A DNA stretch of 64,000 nt. It comes from Pseudomonadota bacterium (GTDB taxonomy: Bacteria; Pseudomonadota; Alphaproteobacteria; Acetobacterales; Acetobacteraceae). Position 1 is the stretch's first letter, and the number at the start of each line of letters is the position of its first letter. The notes under the pieces are model-generated. The model searched no databases. It worked only from the letters and a program-made list of their open reading frames with translations, and was not told the DNA's origin. The position numbers were made by a program, and so were the translations under genes. The stretch lies in NCBI GenBank assembly GCA_021809435.1, contig JAKBAD010000002.1:124001-188000 (forward strand), given 5' to 3'. Below, piece after piece: positions 31,987 through 41,836 of this stretch.

Positions 31987-33063
31987 ATGAAACTCCGCAC
32001 CGCCCTTGCCGCTTCGGCGCTCTTGGCCGCGCCGTTTACCGTACACGCCGCCCCCGTGACCGGGCCCTATGTCAGCCTGGGGGCTGGAACGAATTTCACC
32101 CTGCCACTTGGATACACAGAGAGCCGTTCCGCGCCGTCCCCGTGGGGCGGAAAGTTGTTGAGCCGCCCGTCTTACGCCGGGGAAGGCGGCGTTGGCTACG
32201 GCTTCGGCAACGGTATGCGCGTCGAGCTTGACGGTAATTATTTTCATAACACGCTGCACGTCTCAGACGAAACAACCCCTTCCTATCATCATATGCGTAC
32301 CTCTGGCGGGTTGAATACATATGGTTTCATGCTCAATGGCATTTATGATTTCAGTCTGGGCTGGCCGGTGCAACCTTATTTGGGCGCGGGCATTGGGTAT
32401 CAGTGGCTACAGCTCGCGCACAGGGTCAATGATGGCGGCGATTATTATATGAGTGGTACGCGAGGCAGCTTTGCTTATGACCTTGTGGCTGGGCTTTCTT
32501 ATCAGCTGCCAATGGTGCCAGGCCTGTCGGCTACGGCGGAATATCGGTTCACACAGCTTATCTCCTCGCCGAATTATCGGCTTGATTACGGGCGTGGCAC
32601 GACAACTGTGAAGATTGGACAGTCTTTCAACAACACCATTCTGATCGGCCTGCGCTATCAGCTGTTCAACGCGCCTGCCGCCGTGGCCCCTGCTCCGGCG
32701 CCCATGCCGGTGGCCGCGCCCGCGCCGATGCCGGCCAAGACGTATCTGGTATTTTTTGACTGGGATAAGGCGGTGCTGACGCCGCGGGCTACGCAGATTA
32801 TCGCCGAGGCGGCGGCGGATTCGAAGACTCAGAATGTCACCACGCTCAATGTTTCGGGCTATACCGATACCTCGGGTACGGTTGTTTATAACCAGGGCCT
32901 CTCGGAGCGGCGCGCCAAGGCGGTGGCGGCCAAGCTGGTGGATGACGGCGTGCCGGCTGCCGAGATCGAGATTCATGCTTATGGCGAGACGCATTTGCTG
33001 GTGCCGACCGGCCCGAATGTGCGCGAGCCGCAGAACCGCCGCGTGGAGATTGTGCTGAACTGA
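31987..33063 (+). CDS. OmpA-family outer membrane protein, paralogue 3
   Basis: 358 residues from the ATG at 31987. Signal peptide KLRTALAASALLAAPFTVHA; the barrel is the most divergent of the three full-length copies, rich in Tyr, Ser and His in its loops (SYHHMRTSGG, GDYYMSGTRG), and ends LIGLRYQLF. The linker is APAPMPVAAPAPMPAK, and the OmpA C-terminal domain is the same as in paralogue 2 at the protein level. Loops exposed at the surface vary while the periplasmic anchor is constant. Confidence 0.92.
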   Translation: MKLRTALAASALLAAPFTVHAAPVTGPYVSLGAGTNFTLPLGYTESRSAPSPWGGKLLSRPSYAGEGGVGYGFGNGMRVELDGNYFHNTLHVSDETTPSYHHMRTSGGLNTYGFMLNGIYDFSLGWPVQPYLGAGIGYQWLQLAHRVNDGGDYYMSGTRGSFAYDLVAGLSYQLPMVPGLSATAEYRFTQLISSPNYRLDYGRGTTTVKIGQSFNNTILIGLRYQLFNAPAAVAPAPAPMPVAAPAPMPAKTYLVFFDWDKAVLTPRATQIIAEAAADSKTQNVTTLNVSGYTDTSGTVVYNQGLSERRAKAVAAKLVDDGVPAAEIEIHAYGETHLLVPTGPNVREPQNRRVEIVLN

Positions 33064-33090
33064 TCAGCAAAGGCTGAGACCTAAAAAAAG

Positions 33091-33123
33091 CGCCGCTCCG
33101 GGCAACCGGGGCGGCGTTTTTTT
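33091..33123 (+). terminator. Rho-independent terminator after OmpA paralogue 3
   Basis: cgccgctccgg/ccggggcggcg stem and seven T; third copy of the same terminator. Confidence 0.85.
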
Positions 33124-33178
33124 GGTTTGGAAATATTTTTTGCACAAAAAAGCGGGATCGTATTTAAATCCAAGTTAA

Positions 33179-33194
33179 TGTGTTACGTGTACAC
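33179..33194. promoter_or_regulatory. Related TGTGTT...ACAC box upstream of paralogue 4
   Basis: tgtgttacgtgtacac keeps the outer bases of the boxes at 30592 and 31853 but not the AAAATG centre. Weak candidate. Confidence 0.3.
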
Positions 33195-33220
33195 CTTGAG
33201 TGTTTTCCGGAGATTAATTG

Positions 33221-33949
33221 ATGAAATTTTGTTTGCGGATGACCGCCGCGTTGATGATGGCGGCACCCGTGGCCGCGCGGGCGCAAGCTGTGGTGGGGCC
33301 TTATGTCAGCCTGGGGTTGGGTGGCGTGAATACCGAGGCGCTTGGTTACCAATATAATGCCGGTCTGGTGCCTGTGCCGATTGTTCCGGGCGGGCTTGGC
33401 CGGAGACTGACGCCGAATGTGGAAGGCAAGATTGTCACCCGCCCGGCGGCTGGCGGGTCTTTGGGGGTTGGGTTCGGGTTTGGTAACGGGGTGAGCCTGG
33501 AGCTTGATGCCGTGGCCCAGCGCGCCACCGTACATGGGCAGGATGTCTCCGGGCAGAAGCTGATGATGACCGGCGGTCTCGACAGCTATGGGGTCATGGC
33601 CAATATGCTCTACACCCTGCCGCTCAACCTGCCGGTTTCGCCTTATCTGGGGGGCGGCGTTGGTTATCAATGGACCGCGCTCAACAGCGATTTACGCAGC
33701 AAAAGCGCCGGAATTTATGTTTCGGGGACGAAAGTCAGCTTTGCCTATGACCTGATTGCCGGGCTGGCTTACGCGGTGCCGGTGGTTCCGGGGCTGACGG
33801 TGACCGCGGAATATCGTTTCACGCAACTGACCACGACCCGGCATTATCATTTGGGCAGCGTGTATCCGCTGGCCGCGAGCGAGATGCGGCTGGGCCAGAT
33901 GGCGACCCAGCAGATCGATTTCGGGCTGCGTTACCAGTTTTCGCTGTAA
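33221..33949 (+). CDS. Outer-membrane beta-barrel protein, paralogue 4 lacking the OmpA domain
   Basis: 242 residues from the ATG at 33221 (ggag nine bases upstream). Signal peptide with AAPVAARAQ cleavage region, then a barrel related to paralogues 1-3 (VVGPYVSLGLGG, VSFAYDLIAGLAYAVPVVPG, LTVTAEYRFTQL) that ends in DFGLRYQFSL, with the terminal aromatic/Leu strand used for BAM insertion. The Ala-Pro linker and the peptidoglycan-binding domain are absent, so it is a barrel-only member rather than a frameshifted remnant: the last strand ends cleanly. Confidence 0.88.
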   Translation: MKFCLRMTAALMMAAPVAARAQAVVGPYVSLGLGGVNTEALGYQYNAGLVPVPIVPGGLGRRLTPNVEGKIVTRPAAGGSLGVGFGFGNGVSLELDAVAQRATVHGQDVSGQKLMMTGGLDSYGVMANMLYTLPLNLPVSPYLGGGVGYQWTALNSDLRSKSAGIYVSGTKVSFAYDLIAGLAYAVPVVPGLTVTAEYRFTQLTTTRHYHLGSVYPLAASEMRLGQMATQQIDFGLRYQFSL

Positions 33950-33967
33950 GGCACGAGCTTGTTGGAA

Positions 33968-33989
33968 TGGGCGGCGCCGCGGTGCCGCC
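33968..33989. terminator. Hairpin between paralogue 4 and lolD
   Basis: Arms gggcggc and gccgccc with an 8-nt loop, followed on the plus strand by agtctttattt. Lies between convergent genes. Confidence 0.5.
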
Positions 33990-34016
33990 CAGTCTTTATT
34001 TGGGCGGCGATGACGC

Positions 34017-34700
34017 TCAGGAGAGTTGGATCAGCGCGCCATCTTGCAGGCGGACCTGACGGTCCATGCGAGCCGCGAGGTCGGGGTTGTGGGTGGCGAT
34101 GAGGGCGGCGGCGTTTTCGGAGCGCACCACGCGCAGCAGCTCATCGAACACCAGGTTGGAGGTGGCGACATCGAGATTGCCGGTGGGCTCGTCGGCCAGC
34201 AACAGCGCCGGGCGGTTGGCCAGCGCGCGGGCGATGGCGACGCGCTGTTTCTCGCCGCCAGAAAGCTTGCCGGGCAGATGCGAGGCGCGCGCGGCGAGGC
34301 CGAATTTTTCGAGCAAGGCGAGCGAGCGTTTATTGGCCTGGGCCTCGGGCACGCCGGCAACCATTTGCGGCACGGTGATGTTTTCGAGCGCGGTGAACTC
34401 GGGCAGCAAATGATGGAACTGATAGACGAAGCCGATTTTTTGCAGGCGAAGTTTGGTGCGGGCGTCATCTGACAGGGAGCCGGCTTGCTGGGCTTCGATG
34501 AACACCTCGCCGCCATCGGGGCGTTCGAGCAGCCCGGCGGAGTGAAGCAGGGTGGATTTGCCCGAGCCCGAAGGGGCGACGAGGGCCACGATCTCACCGC
34601 GCTGGAGGGTGAGGGAAGCGCCGCTGAGCACGGTGAGGGGCTCGGCATCGGATTGATAAATGCGGGTGATGGACTGGAGCCTGAGAACGGGATCACTCAT
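34017..34700 (-). CDS. lolD: Lipoprotein-releasing system ATPase LolD
   Basis: ABC ATPase of 227 residues that powers lipoprotein release from the inner membrane. Walker A is APSGSGKSTLL, signature LSGGEKQRVAIARAL, Walker B LLLADEPTGNLD, H-loop ATHN. FVYQFHHLLPEFTALENI is the LolD/MacB-type Q-loop region. It overlaps the permease gene upstream by eight bases. Confidence 0.95.
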   Translation of the reverse strand: MSDPVLRLQSITRIYQSDAEPLTVLSGASLTLQRGEIVALVAPSGSGKSTLLHSAGLLERPDGGEVFIEAQQAGSLSDDARTKLRLQKIGFVYQFHHLLPEFTALENITVPQMVAGVPEAQANKRSLALLEKFGLAARASHLPGKLSGGEKQRVAIARALANRPALLLADEPTGNLDVATSNLVFDELLRVVRSENAAALIATHNPDLAARMDRQVRLQDGALIQLS

Positions 34701-35937
34701 TGCGCAGGGTCTCCACCGGGTCGATCCTGGCGGCGCGCCAGGAGGGATAGAGGGTTGCCAGCAGCGACAGCACGAGCGCCATGACCAGCACTTCGGTCAC
34801 TTCACGCCAATTGAGCTGGGCGGGCAGGGTTTCGAGGTAATAGATGGTGGGGTCGAACAGTTTGACCCCCAGCACCCACTGCACGAATTGGCGGATCTGG
34901 TCGATATAGGCGCAGAACACGGTGCCGAGCGCGAAGCCGATGAGGGTGCCCAGCACGCCCACCGAGGCGCCGCACATGAGGAAAATACGCATGATGGCGC
35001 CCGAGCTGGCGCCCATGGTGCGCAAAATCGCGATGTCGCGGGATTTGTCTTTGACCATCATGATCAGGCTGGAGATGACGTTGAAGGCCGCGACCAGGAT
35101 GATGAGGGTGAGGATGAGGAACATGACATTGCCCTCGACCACCACGGCGGCGAGGAAACTGTCGTTGTTGGCGCGCCAATCCTGGATGTTGAGGCCGGGA
35201 TGGGCGGCGTTGATGCGGGCCTCGATGGCGCTGTCATCATCGGGGTTTTGGGTGAAAAGCTGGAGCTGGGTGGCCGCGCCCGCCTGTTGAAGCAGGTTTT
35301 GCGCCGATTGCAGGGGGATGAACACGAAGCCTGAATCATATTGCTCCATGCCGGTGCGGAAGATGGCGGTGACGGTGTAGGCCTGGATGGAGGGGATGGT
35401 GCCGATGACCGTGACCTTGCCCTGGGGCAGGATGAGGGAAATGGTGGAGCCGATTTGCAGATTGAATTGCTGGGCGAGCTCCTGGCCGATGGCGATGTTG
35501 GTGCCCGAAGCGAGGCTGTCGAGCGAGCCGGCGACGATGTGGTTGGCGACCGTGGGCAGGGATTTGATGCCCTCGGGCGTGATGCCGCGCACAATGGCGC
35601 CCGACGCGCCGCCTTGGGGGCCGGAGAGCAGCACCTGGCCCTGGACGATGGGGATGGCGGATTTGACGCCCGGAATTTGGACCAGCTGCTGGGCCAGCTG
35701 GTCGTAATTGGTGAGCGGCTGGGAGGTGGCGTAGATGCCGATATCGCCGTTCAGGCCGAGGATTTGGGCCAGCAATTCCTGGCGGAAGCCGTTCATCACG
35801 CTCATGACGATGATGAGGGTGGCGACGCCCAGCGCGATGCCGATGAGCGAGAAAATGGCGATGATGGAGACGAACCGCTCGCCGCGCCGGGCGCGCAGGT
35901 AGCGCAGGGCGATTTTGCGCTCAAAGGCGCCAAACAT
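34693..35937 (-). CDS. lolC: Lipoprotein-releasing system permease LolC/LolE
   Basis: 414 residues with the LolCE arrangement: one N-terminal membrane helix (FVSIIAIFSLIGIALGVATLIIVMSVMNGFR, about 24-52), a large periplasmic MacB-like domain, and three C-terminal helices ending in LYPSWRAARIDPVETLRNE. Only one such permease gene is present, as in bacteria with a LolC2/LolF-type homodimer. It begins right after proS: the start and the proS stop share a base, suggesting coupled translation. Confidence 0.93.
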   Translation of the reverse strand: MFGAFERKIALRYLRARRGERFVSIIAIFSLIGIALGVATLIIVMSVMNGFRQELLAQILGLNGDIGIYATSQPLTNYDQLAQQLVQIPGVKSAIPIVQGQVLLSGPQGGASGAIVRGITPEGIKSLPTVANHIVAGSLDSLASGTNIAIGQELAQQFNLQIGSTISLILPQGKVTVIGTIPSIQAYTVTAIFRTGMEQYDSGFVFIPLQSAQNLLQQAGAATQLQLFTQNPDDDSAIEARINAAHPGLNIQDWRANNDSFLAAVVVEGNVMFLILTLIILVAAFNVISSLIMMVKDKSRDIAILRTMGASSGAIMRIFLMCGASVGVLGTLIGFALGTVFCAYIDQIRQFVQWVLGVKLFDPTIYYLETLPAQLNWREVTEVLVMALVLSLLATLYPSWRAARIDPVETLRNE

Positions 35938-37229
35938 CAGGCGCGGACTTTCGCCAGAGCTTCATCGGCCGGCAGCTCGAACCGCTCACCGGTGGCGCGG
36001 TGCTTGAGCTCGACCATGCCCTTGGCCGCGCCCTTGGGGCCGACGATGAGCTGCCAGGGCAGACCCATGAGGTCGGCCTCGGCGAATTTGGCGCCGGCGC
36101 GCTCCTCGCGGTCATCGTAGAGGGCATCGGCGCCGAGCGCTTGGTAGAGCTGCTCGCACAGCGTGTCGGTTGTCGCGTCGCCTTGACGGAGATTGAGGAT
36201 GGCGGCGCGCCAGGGGGCGATGGCCTGGGGCCAGATGATGCCGGCTTCATCGTGGCGGGCCTCGATGATGGCACCGACGAGGCGCGAGACGCCGATGCCG
36301 TAAGAGCCCATTTCGGGGTAGAATTTCTGGCCATCGGCGCCGGTGACGGCGAAATTCATGGCTTTGGAATATTTGGTGCCGAAATAGAAGATCTGGCCGA
36401 CCTCGATGCCCCTGCCCTCGCGCTTGCGCTCAGGCGGGATTTGCGCCCAGGCACTCTCATCGTGCTTTTCATCGGTGGCGGCGTAGGTGGTGGTCATTTG
36501 TTCGTAGAAGGCGTCGGGGTCGGTGGCGCCGAGGGCGTCGCCGGTTTCGAAGGCGGCATCGAAGAACACGCCGGATTCGCCGGTGGGGGCGAGGATGTGG
36601 AATTCATGCGACAGGTCGCCGCCGATGGCGCCGGTGTCGGCGCGCATGGGGATGGCGGTGATGCCGATGCGCTGGAAGGTGCGCATATAGGCCAGCATGA
36701 TGGATTTATAGGTGCGGAACGCGCCGTCGAAATCGAGGTCGAAGGAATAGCCGTCCTTCATGAGGAATTCGCGGCCGCGCAGCACGCCGAAACGGGGACG
36801 CACCTCGTCGCGGAATTTCCACTGGATGTGGTAGGGCATTTGCGGCAGGTCGCGATAGCTCTTGATGTTGTCGCGCACGATGGCGGTGATCATTTCCTCG
36901 TTGGTCGGGCCGTAGAGGAGTTCGCGGTCATGGCGGTCGGTGATGCGCAGCATCTCTTTGCCGTAAGCCTCATAGCGGCCGGATTCGCGCCACAGATCGG
37001 CCGACTGGATGGTGGGCATGAGCACTTCCTGGGCGCCGATGCGGTCTTGCTCCTCACGCACGATGTCGGCGATTTTGGTGAGCACGCGCAGGCCGGCGGG
37101 CAGCCAGGCATAGATGCCAGACGCCATCTGGCGGATCAGCCCGGCGCGCAGCATGAGACGGTGCGAGGCGATCTGGGCCTCGGACGGGGTCTCTTTCAGC
37201 GTGGGGATGAGGGCTTTCGAGAGGCGCAT
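35937..37229 (-). CDS. proS: Prolyl-tRNA synthetase (short alphaproteobacterial type)
   Basis: 430 residues from the ATG at 37229 (aagga upstream). Class II motifs: motif 2 in [21 protein letters not shown]-like text (about residue 140-160) and motif 3 in [16 protein letters not shown] near 320. The anticodon-binding domain follows. The ~180-residue editing insertion of long bacterial ProRS is absent, normal for this group. A longer open frame upstream to 37424 overlaps the acyltransferase gene and is spurious. Confidence 0.95.
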   Translation of the reverse strand: MRLSKALIPTLKETPSEAQIASHRLMLRAGLIRQMASGIYAWLPAGLRVLTKIADIVREEQDRIGAQEVLMPTIQSADLWRESGRYEAYGKEMLRITDRHDRELLYGPTNEEMITAIVRDNIKSYRDLPQMPYHIQWKFRDEVRPRFGVLRGREFLMKDGYSFDLDFDGAFRTYKSIMLAYMRTFQRIGITAIPMRADTGAIGGDLSHEFHILAPTGESGVFFDAAFETGDALGATDPDAFYEQMTTTYAATDEKHDESAWAQIPPERKREGRGIEVGQIFYFGTKYSKAMNFAVTGADGQKFYPEMGSYGIGVSRLVGAIIEARHDEAGIIWPQAIAPWRAAILNLRQGDATTDTLCEQLYQALGADALYDDREERAGAKFAEADLMGLPWQLIVGPKGAAKGMVELKHRATGERFELPADEALAKVRA

Positions 37230-37263
37230 GGGGGATCCTTGAAGGCGTTGAGGTGGCGGGTGT

Positions 37264-38358
37264 TTACGACGATGCCGGGGCCAGCGCCAGACGCCGGGCG
37301 GCAAACAGCCGCGCCGGGCGCTCAATGGCGGCATGCAGGAGGGCCGCGAGCAGGGCGCTGAGGCCAAACAGGGCGGCGCCGTAGAGCAGCGGATGCGCGG
37401 ACGGCGTGCCCAGAACGGCGCCAAGCGCCAGGCTGACGGGGGCGAGGCTCATGGTGAAGGCAAAGGCCAGGTGCCCGGCCAGCAGGGGCAGCCGGCGCGG
37501 TTTGAGCAGCGGGGGGAGTTCGGTGTCATGCTGCATGAGGGGGGTGAAAAGGAGCATCCAGAGCGCGGGGATGGCCAGGAAATCGACCCCCAGGATAAGG
37601 GCGAGGACCAGCAGGGCCGGGCCGGCGAGGCCAAAAAACCGGCGGGCGAATTGGTAATCGGCACAGGTGTGGACGAGGCGGCGCGCCAATATGCCGGCTA
37701 GAAACTCAGGCAGGAACCGGTAAAAGCCGGGCGCGAAAACCAGGGCGGGCAGGCCGTGGCCAAGCCGGAGGGCGAGACCGATGGCGCCGATGCAAGACAT
37801 GAGCAGGGGGACGGTGACGTAGATATCGAAATAGCCCGCAATGCCGGCGAGCAGGGGAAACAGCAGCGACCCGGCCCAAAGCGCCGAGAGCCCCCAGACC
37901 GGAACCAGCCAGCCCACGCCACCCCCCCAGCTTTGCACCAGGAACAAGCCCTGGAGCAGGCCCGAGAGCGTGGGCGCCGGCTGGCCGGCCATGGGCAGCG
38001 CCACCGCCAGCAGCGCCAGAATCACCAGATTGACCGGAAACAGCCGCGCGATGCGCCGCAAATAGAACCGCGCCACGGCGCCCGCCGGGGGCACGAATTT
38101 GCGCCAGGTGATGTGGGCGACGTTGTATTGGGATGGCGGCAAGGGGAACAGCATGGCGGGGTTGGCGTGTGCCAGCGTCATGCCGGAGAGCAGAAAGAAC
38201 CCATCGAGCCCCAGATAGCCGTGGGTGATGAAGCCCGCGGCCACGCCGAGATGGGGGGCGAAGCCCACGGCTTGATCGAGCTGCCACAAAAACAGCCAAA
38301 GGGCGAAGGCCGCGCGGGCCTGGGTGAGATCGGGGATGGGGGCGGAATTTGGGGTCAC
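37264..38358 (-). CDS. Acyltransferase-3 (OafA-like) membrane protein
   Basis: 364 residues with about ten membrane helices. The N-terminus fits the acyltransferase-3 family: [18 protein letters not shown], then [19 protein letters not shown] (the HGxLGVDxFFxLSG-type motif) and a [14 protein letters not shown] stretch like the family's RRxxRxxP. Such enzymes add acetyl or other acyl groups to surface glycans; the target here is unknown. It lies between rnj and proS, genes often close together in alphaproteobacteria, so it may be an insertion. Confidence 0.82.
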   Translation of the reverse strand: MTPNSAPIPDLTQARAAFALWLFLWQLDQAVGFAPHLGVAAGFITHGYLGLDGFFLLSGMTLAHANPAMLFPLPPSQYNVAHITWRKFVPPAGAVARFYLRRIARLFPVNLVILALLAVALPMAGQPAPTLSGLLQGLFLVQSWGGGVGWLVPVWGLSALWAGSLLFPLLAGIAGYFDIYVTVPLLMSCIGAIGLALRLGHGLPALVFAPGFYRFLPEFLAGILARRLVHTCADYQFARRFFGLAGPALLVLALILGVDFLAIPALWMLLFTPLMQHDTELPPLLKPRRLPLLAGHLAFAFTMSLAPVSLALGAVLGTPSAHPLLYGAALFGLSALLAALLHAAIERPARLFAARRLALAPASS

Positions 38359-38385
38359 GGCGCAACTTTACGCAAACAGAAAGAA

Positions 38386-38413
38386 GCCCGCCAGCCCGGG
38401 GACGGGTGGCGGG
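38386..38413. repeat. GC hairpin upstream of the acyltransferase gene
   Basis: cccgccagcccg and cgggtggcggg pair with one bulge around a short loop. It is 28 bp upstream of the acyltransferase start; with an AT-rich stretch and a 10-bp inverted repeat (38486-38495 and 38537-38546) it fills the 254-bp gap to rnj. It may terminate the rnj transcript. Confidence 0.45.
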
Positions 38414-38612
38414 CCAAGTTCAGGGAGGAAACGCCAGTCACACGGCAGGATGAAGAACCAAACCTCACCCTGAGACGTATAATGCACCGCACAAAACTCG
38501 TGCGTAAAGGAAAATCGGGCTTGTTTTTGCAGAAACTTTGTGCGGTTAAGCCGTTTATGATTTTTATTTGGGCTTTTTGGTTGTTGTTTTTACCAAATCG
38601 CCCAAAATATGA

Positions 38613-40280
38613 TCATATCCGGATAATGTGAGCCTCGACCAACGGACGCTTGCCTAGGCGCTTGCCGACGATGCGGCGCAGCAGGGCGCGGACCGAATCG
38701 GGGAAGGCGTCTTCATCGAGGCGGAGCGCGGCGGGGAGGTCTTGCAGCTCCTCGAGCAGCTCGGCCTCGTGGGAGGCGCGGGTTTTTAGATCGTCCTCGC
38801 CCAGCAGGCCGGGCGCGCTGATGCGGGGGGCGCCCAGAATCTTACCCTTTTTGTCGAGCACCACGGAACCGACCACCACGCCGTTGAACAACATGCGCTT
38901 GCGGGCCGTGAGCACGCCACCCTTGAGGGGCACGACCTTGTCGCCATCGACCGCCAGGCGGCCGGTGGGCACGGAGTCGACCACTTGCGGGCGGCCGGGC
39001 GCGAGCTCCACCACATCGCCATTTTCGACCAGAAGCGTTTCGATGCCGTGATGACGGGCGAAGGTGGCTTGCTGGGAGAGGTGGCGCCACTCGCCATGGG
39101 TGGGGATGACATAGCGGGGGCGCACCAGCTCGTACAGGCGGCGCACTTCTTGCTGCCCGGGATGGCCGGAGACGTGGGTGAATTCATCGCGGTCGGTGAT
39201 GATGTTGATGCCGCGGCGGGACAGCCCATCTTGCATGGCCATGATGGCGCGCTCATTGCCCGGAATCATGCGCGATGAGAAGATGACCGTGTCGCCTTCG
39301 CCCAGTACCGCGTGGCGGTGACTGTCGGCCGCGATGCGCGCCAGCGCCGAGCGCGGCTCGCCCTGGGAGCCGGTGACCAGCAGGAGCAGGTTTTCATCCG
39401 GTATGGCGCCGATGGCGTCCTCGGGGATGAGGTCGGGGATGTTCTTGAGATAGCCCGCTTCCTTGGCGGCCTCGATGTAATTGGTGAGCGAGCGGCCGAC
39501 CAGGGCGATATGGCGGCCGGCGGCCTCGCCGGCTTTGATAATGCTGTGCAGCCGGGCAATGTTGGAGGCGAAGCAGGTGACGGCCACCCGGCCTGGCAGA
39601 TCGGCGATGAGGGCTTCGAGACTGACCGCGACATCCGCCTCTGAGCCGGAATGGGTGGGGCTGAAGATGTTGGTGGAGTCGGAGATGATGGCGAGCACGC
39701 CCTGATCGCCCAGCGCCTTGAGGGCAGCTTCGTCGGAGACCGGGCCGACCAGCGGGTTGGGGTCGAGCTTCCAGTCGCCGGTGTGCAGCACGGTGCCGTA
39801 GCGGGTGGTGATGGCGAGGGCGTGGGCCTCGGGGATGGAGTGGGTGAAGCCGATATAGCGGATGGCGAACGGCCCGATGGTGAGCGCGCCGCCGGGCTTG
39901 ACCACGTGCAGTTTCACATCGCGCTGCAATCCGGCCTCGGTGAGTTTGCGGCGGATGAGGGCGGCGGCGAAGGGGGTGGCATAGACCGGGCAGCGGAGTT
40001 GCGGCCATAGGCGGGCGATGCCGCCAATATGGTCCTCATGCGCGTGGGTGACCACGATGGCCAGCAGATGCTCGGCCTGACCCGCGATAAAGGACGGATC
40101 GGGGAGCAGGATTTCTGCCTCGGGCGTTTCAGGGCTGGTGAAGCCAATGCCGCAATCGACCGCGATGAACGAGCCATCGCAGCCATAGAGGTTGAAATTC
40201 ATGCCGATCTCACCCGTGCCGCCGAGCGGGACGTAGATGAAGCTGCCGGCGGGTTGATCAGATTTGGGTTTACGCGACAT
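38613..40280 (-). CDS. rnj: Ribonuclease J
   Basis: Metallo-beta-lactamase/beta-CASP ribonuclease of 555 residues for mRNA decay and rRNA maturation. The zinc motif is THAHEDHIGG (about residue 75-84), preceded by PLGGTGEIGMN. The beta-CASP part contains TGSQGEPRSALARIA and HVSGHPGQQEVR; PTHGEWRHL follows near 390. Length matches single-copy alphaproteobacterial RNase J. It follows coaX by 16 bp. Confidence 0.95.
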   Translation of the reverse strand: MSRKPKSDQPAGSFIYVPLGGTGEIGMNFNLYGCDGSFIAVDCGIGFTSPETPEAEILLPDPSFIAGQAEHLLAIVVTHAHEDHIGGIARLWPQLRCPVYATPFAAALIRRKLTEAGLQRDVKLHVVKPGGALTIGPFAIRYIGFTHSIPEAHALAITTRYGTVLHTGDWKLDPNPLVGPVSDEAALKALGDQGVLAIISDSTNIFSPTHSGSEADVAVSLEALIADLPGRVAVTCFASNIARLHSIIKAGEAAGRHIALVGRSLTNYIEAAKEAGYLKNIPDLIPEDAIGAIPDENLLLLVTGSQGEPRSALARIAADSHRHAVLGEGDTVIFSSRMIPGNERAIMAMQDGLSRRGINIITDRDEFTHVSGHPGQQEVRRLYELVRPRYVIPTHGEWRHLSQQATFARHHGIETLLVENGDVVELAPGRPQVVDSVPTGRLAVDGDKVVPLKGGVLTARKRMLFNGVVVGSVVLDKKGKILGAPRISAPGLLGEDDLKTRASHEAELLEELQDLPAALRLDEDAFPDSVRALLRRIVGKRLGKRPLVEAHIIRI

Positions 40281-40296
40281 TCAGAGGTGATCCGGG

Positions 40297-41106
40297 TCAA
40301 TCATGGTCGATGAAGCGGGCATGGCCGCGGGGTAAGGTGGGCACCGGGTTGCGCGCCGCCAGCAGGCGCAGGCCATCGAGGGTGAGGTCGGGGTCGATGG
40401 CGGTGAATTTGGAGGTGCCCTCGGAGAAGAGCGGCGCCAGCCCGCCCGTGGCGATGGCTTTGAGGGGGGTGGCGAGCTCGCCCTCGATGCGGGCGATCAG
40501 CCCCTCGATGAGGCCGACATAGCCGTAATAGGTGCCCGACTGCATGGCTGAGACCGTGCCTTTGCCGATGACCGATTTGGGCCGGCCGATGCCGATGCGC
40601 GGCAGACGGGCGGCGGCTTGGTGCAGAGCCTCGATGGAGAGGTTGATGCCAGGCGAGATGGCGCCGCCGAGATAGGCGCCATCGGCATCGACCACATCGA
40701 AGGTGGTGGCGGTGCCGAAATCGACCACCACCAGCGGGCCGCGATATTTGTCGTGGGCGGCGAGGGCGTTGAGCAGGCGGTCGGCGCCAACTTCCTCGGG
40801 CGTGTCGGTTTTGATCGGGAAGCCCCAATTGACGCTGGCGCGCGCGACCAGGGGCTCGGTGGCGAACCAGTCGCGGCAGAGGCGGCGCAGGTGATAGAGG
40901 GCGGCGGGCACCACCGTGCCGATGACGGCGCGGTTGATGTCGAACGGCGCGATGCCGGTGCGCTGGAGCAGGGCTTCGAGCCAGACGCCATATTCATCCG
41001 AGGTGCGCTGGGGCTGGGTTTGGGTGCGCCAGATGCCGCGGAAGCTGGCGCCATCATGCACCGCGAACACGATGTTGGTGTTGCCCGCATCTATGACCAG
41101 AAGCAT
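40297..41106 (-). CDS. coaX: Type III pantothenate kinase
   Basis: First step of coenzyme A synthesis: pantothenate plus ATP to 4'-phosphopantothenate. 269 residues from the ATG at 41106. Motifs: [16 protein letters not shown] (phosphate 1), [11 protein letters not shown] (about 105), [14 protein letters not shown] with GGAISPG, and ATGGLAPLF. It sits 16 bp after birA and 16 bp before rnj, part of a run trailing nuoN. Confidence 0.95.
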   Translation of the reverse strand: MLLVIDAGNTNIVFAVHDGASFRGIWRTQTQPQRTSDEYGVWLEALLQRTGIAPFDINRAVIGTVVPAALYHLRRLCRDWFATEPLVARASVNWGFPIKTDTPEEVGADRLLNALAAHDKYRGPLVVVDFGTATTFDVVDADGAYLGGAISPGINLSIEALHQAAARLPRIGIGRPKSVIGKGTVSAMQSGTYYGYVGLIEGLIARIEGELATPLKAIATGGLAPLFSEGTSKFTAIDPDLTLDGLRLLAARNPVPTLPRGHARFIDHD

Positions 41107-41122
41107 GCCGCCCTCCCCTTTC

Positions 41123-41836
41123 TCACGATGCCGCCAGGAAGATTTCGCCCGTTGAGATGGTTTCGATACGATGATCGATGGCCAGGAGCAATTCACCCGT
41201 TCGGGAGAGACCAGCGAAGCGGCCGGTGAGATTATGCAGCGATGTGTGCACGGAAAGCGCCGTGCCGGGCGCGTGGGCCCGGGCCGACCAGGCTTGGGTG
41301 ATGGCCTCGGCCGGTTGGGCGAGCCAGCGGGACAGCGCGGGCAGCAGACGGGCGGTGAAGGCGGCCGGGGTGACGGCGATGCCGTAGCGGGCGAGCGAGG
41401 TGGTTAGGCGGCCTGGAATCTCGGGCGCGGTGAGCAGATTGACGCCGATGCCGATCACCAGCCAGTCAAAACGCTCTGGGCCGGGCTGGGCGTCGATGAG
41501 GATGCCGGCGAGCTTGGCGCCGCCGACCAGCACATCGTTGGGCCATTTGAGGGTGGCGGTTTCGAGGCCGAAGCCGGTCAGGGTCTCGTGCACGGCGAGC
41601 CCGGCGAGCAGGGGGAACATGCCGGCTTCGGCCAGCGGGCGCGCGGGGCGGAGCAGGACGGAGAGGTTGAGATTGCCGCTGGGCGCCTCCCACGCGCGGC
41701 CACGCGAGCCGCGGCCGGAGGTTTGGGCAAGCGCCAGAACGGCGAGACCCTCGGCCTCGCCGTTCCGTGCGGCTTGGATGCAATGATCGGAGGTCGAGCC
41801 GAGCTGCTCGAACTGCTCCAAACGCCAGGAGATCAC
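41123..41836 (-). CDS. birA: Biotin--[acetyl-CoA-carboxylase] ligase
   Basis: Attaches biotin to BCCP. 237 residues starting at the GTG at 41836 that overlaps the nuoN stop (GTGA). It begins [18 protein letters not shown]; the biotin-loop motif is [19 protein letters not shown], followed by [20 protein letters not shown] and [10 protein letters not shown]. No N-terminal helix-turn-helix, so it is a mono-functional ligase without the E. coli repressor role. Confidence 0.94.
   Translation of the reverse strand: MISWRLEQFEQLGSTSDHCIQAARNGEAEGLAVLALAQTSGRGSRGRAWEAPSGNLNLSVLLRPARPLAEAGMFPLLAGLAVHETLTGFGLETATLKWPNDVLVGGAKLAGILIDAQPGPERFDWLVIGIGVNLLTAPEIPGRLTTSLARYGIAVTPAAFTARLLPALSRWLAQPAEAITQAWSARAHAPGTALSVHTSLHNLTGRFAGLSRTGELLLAIDHRIETISTGEIFLAAS

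Noticed and set aside
33221-33949. Paralogue 4 as a frameshifted pseudogene of an OmpA gene
   Set aside because: The barrel ends in a proper terminal strand and stop, and no remnant of the OmpA domain follows in any frame before lolD.
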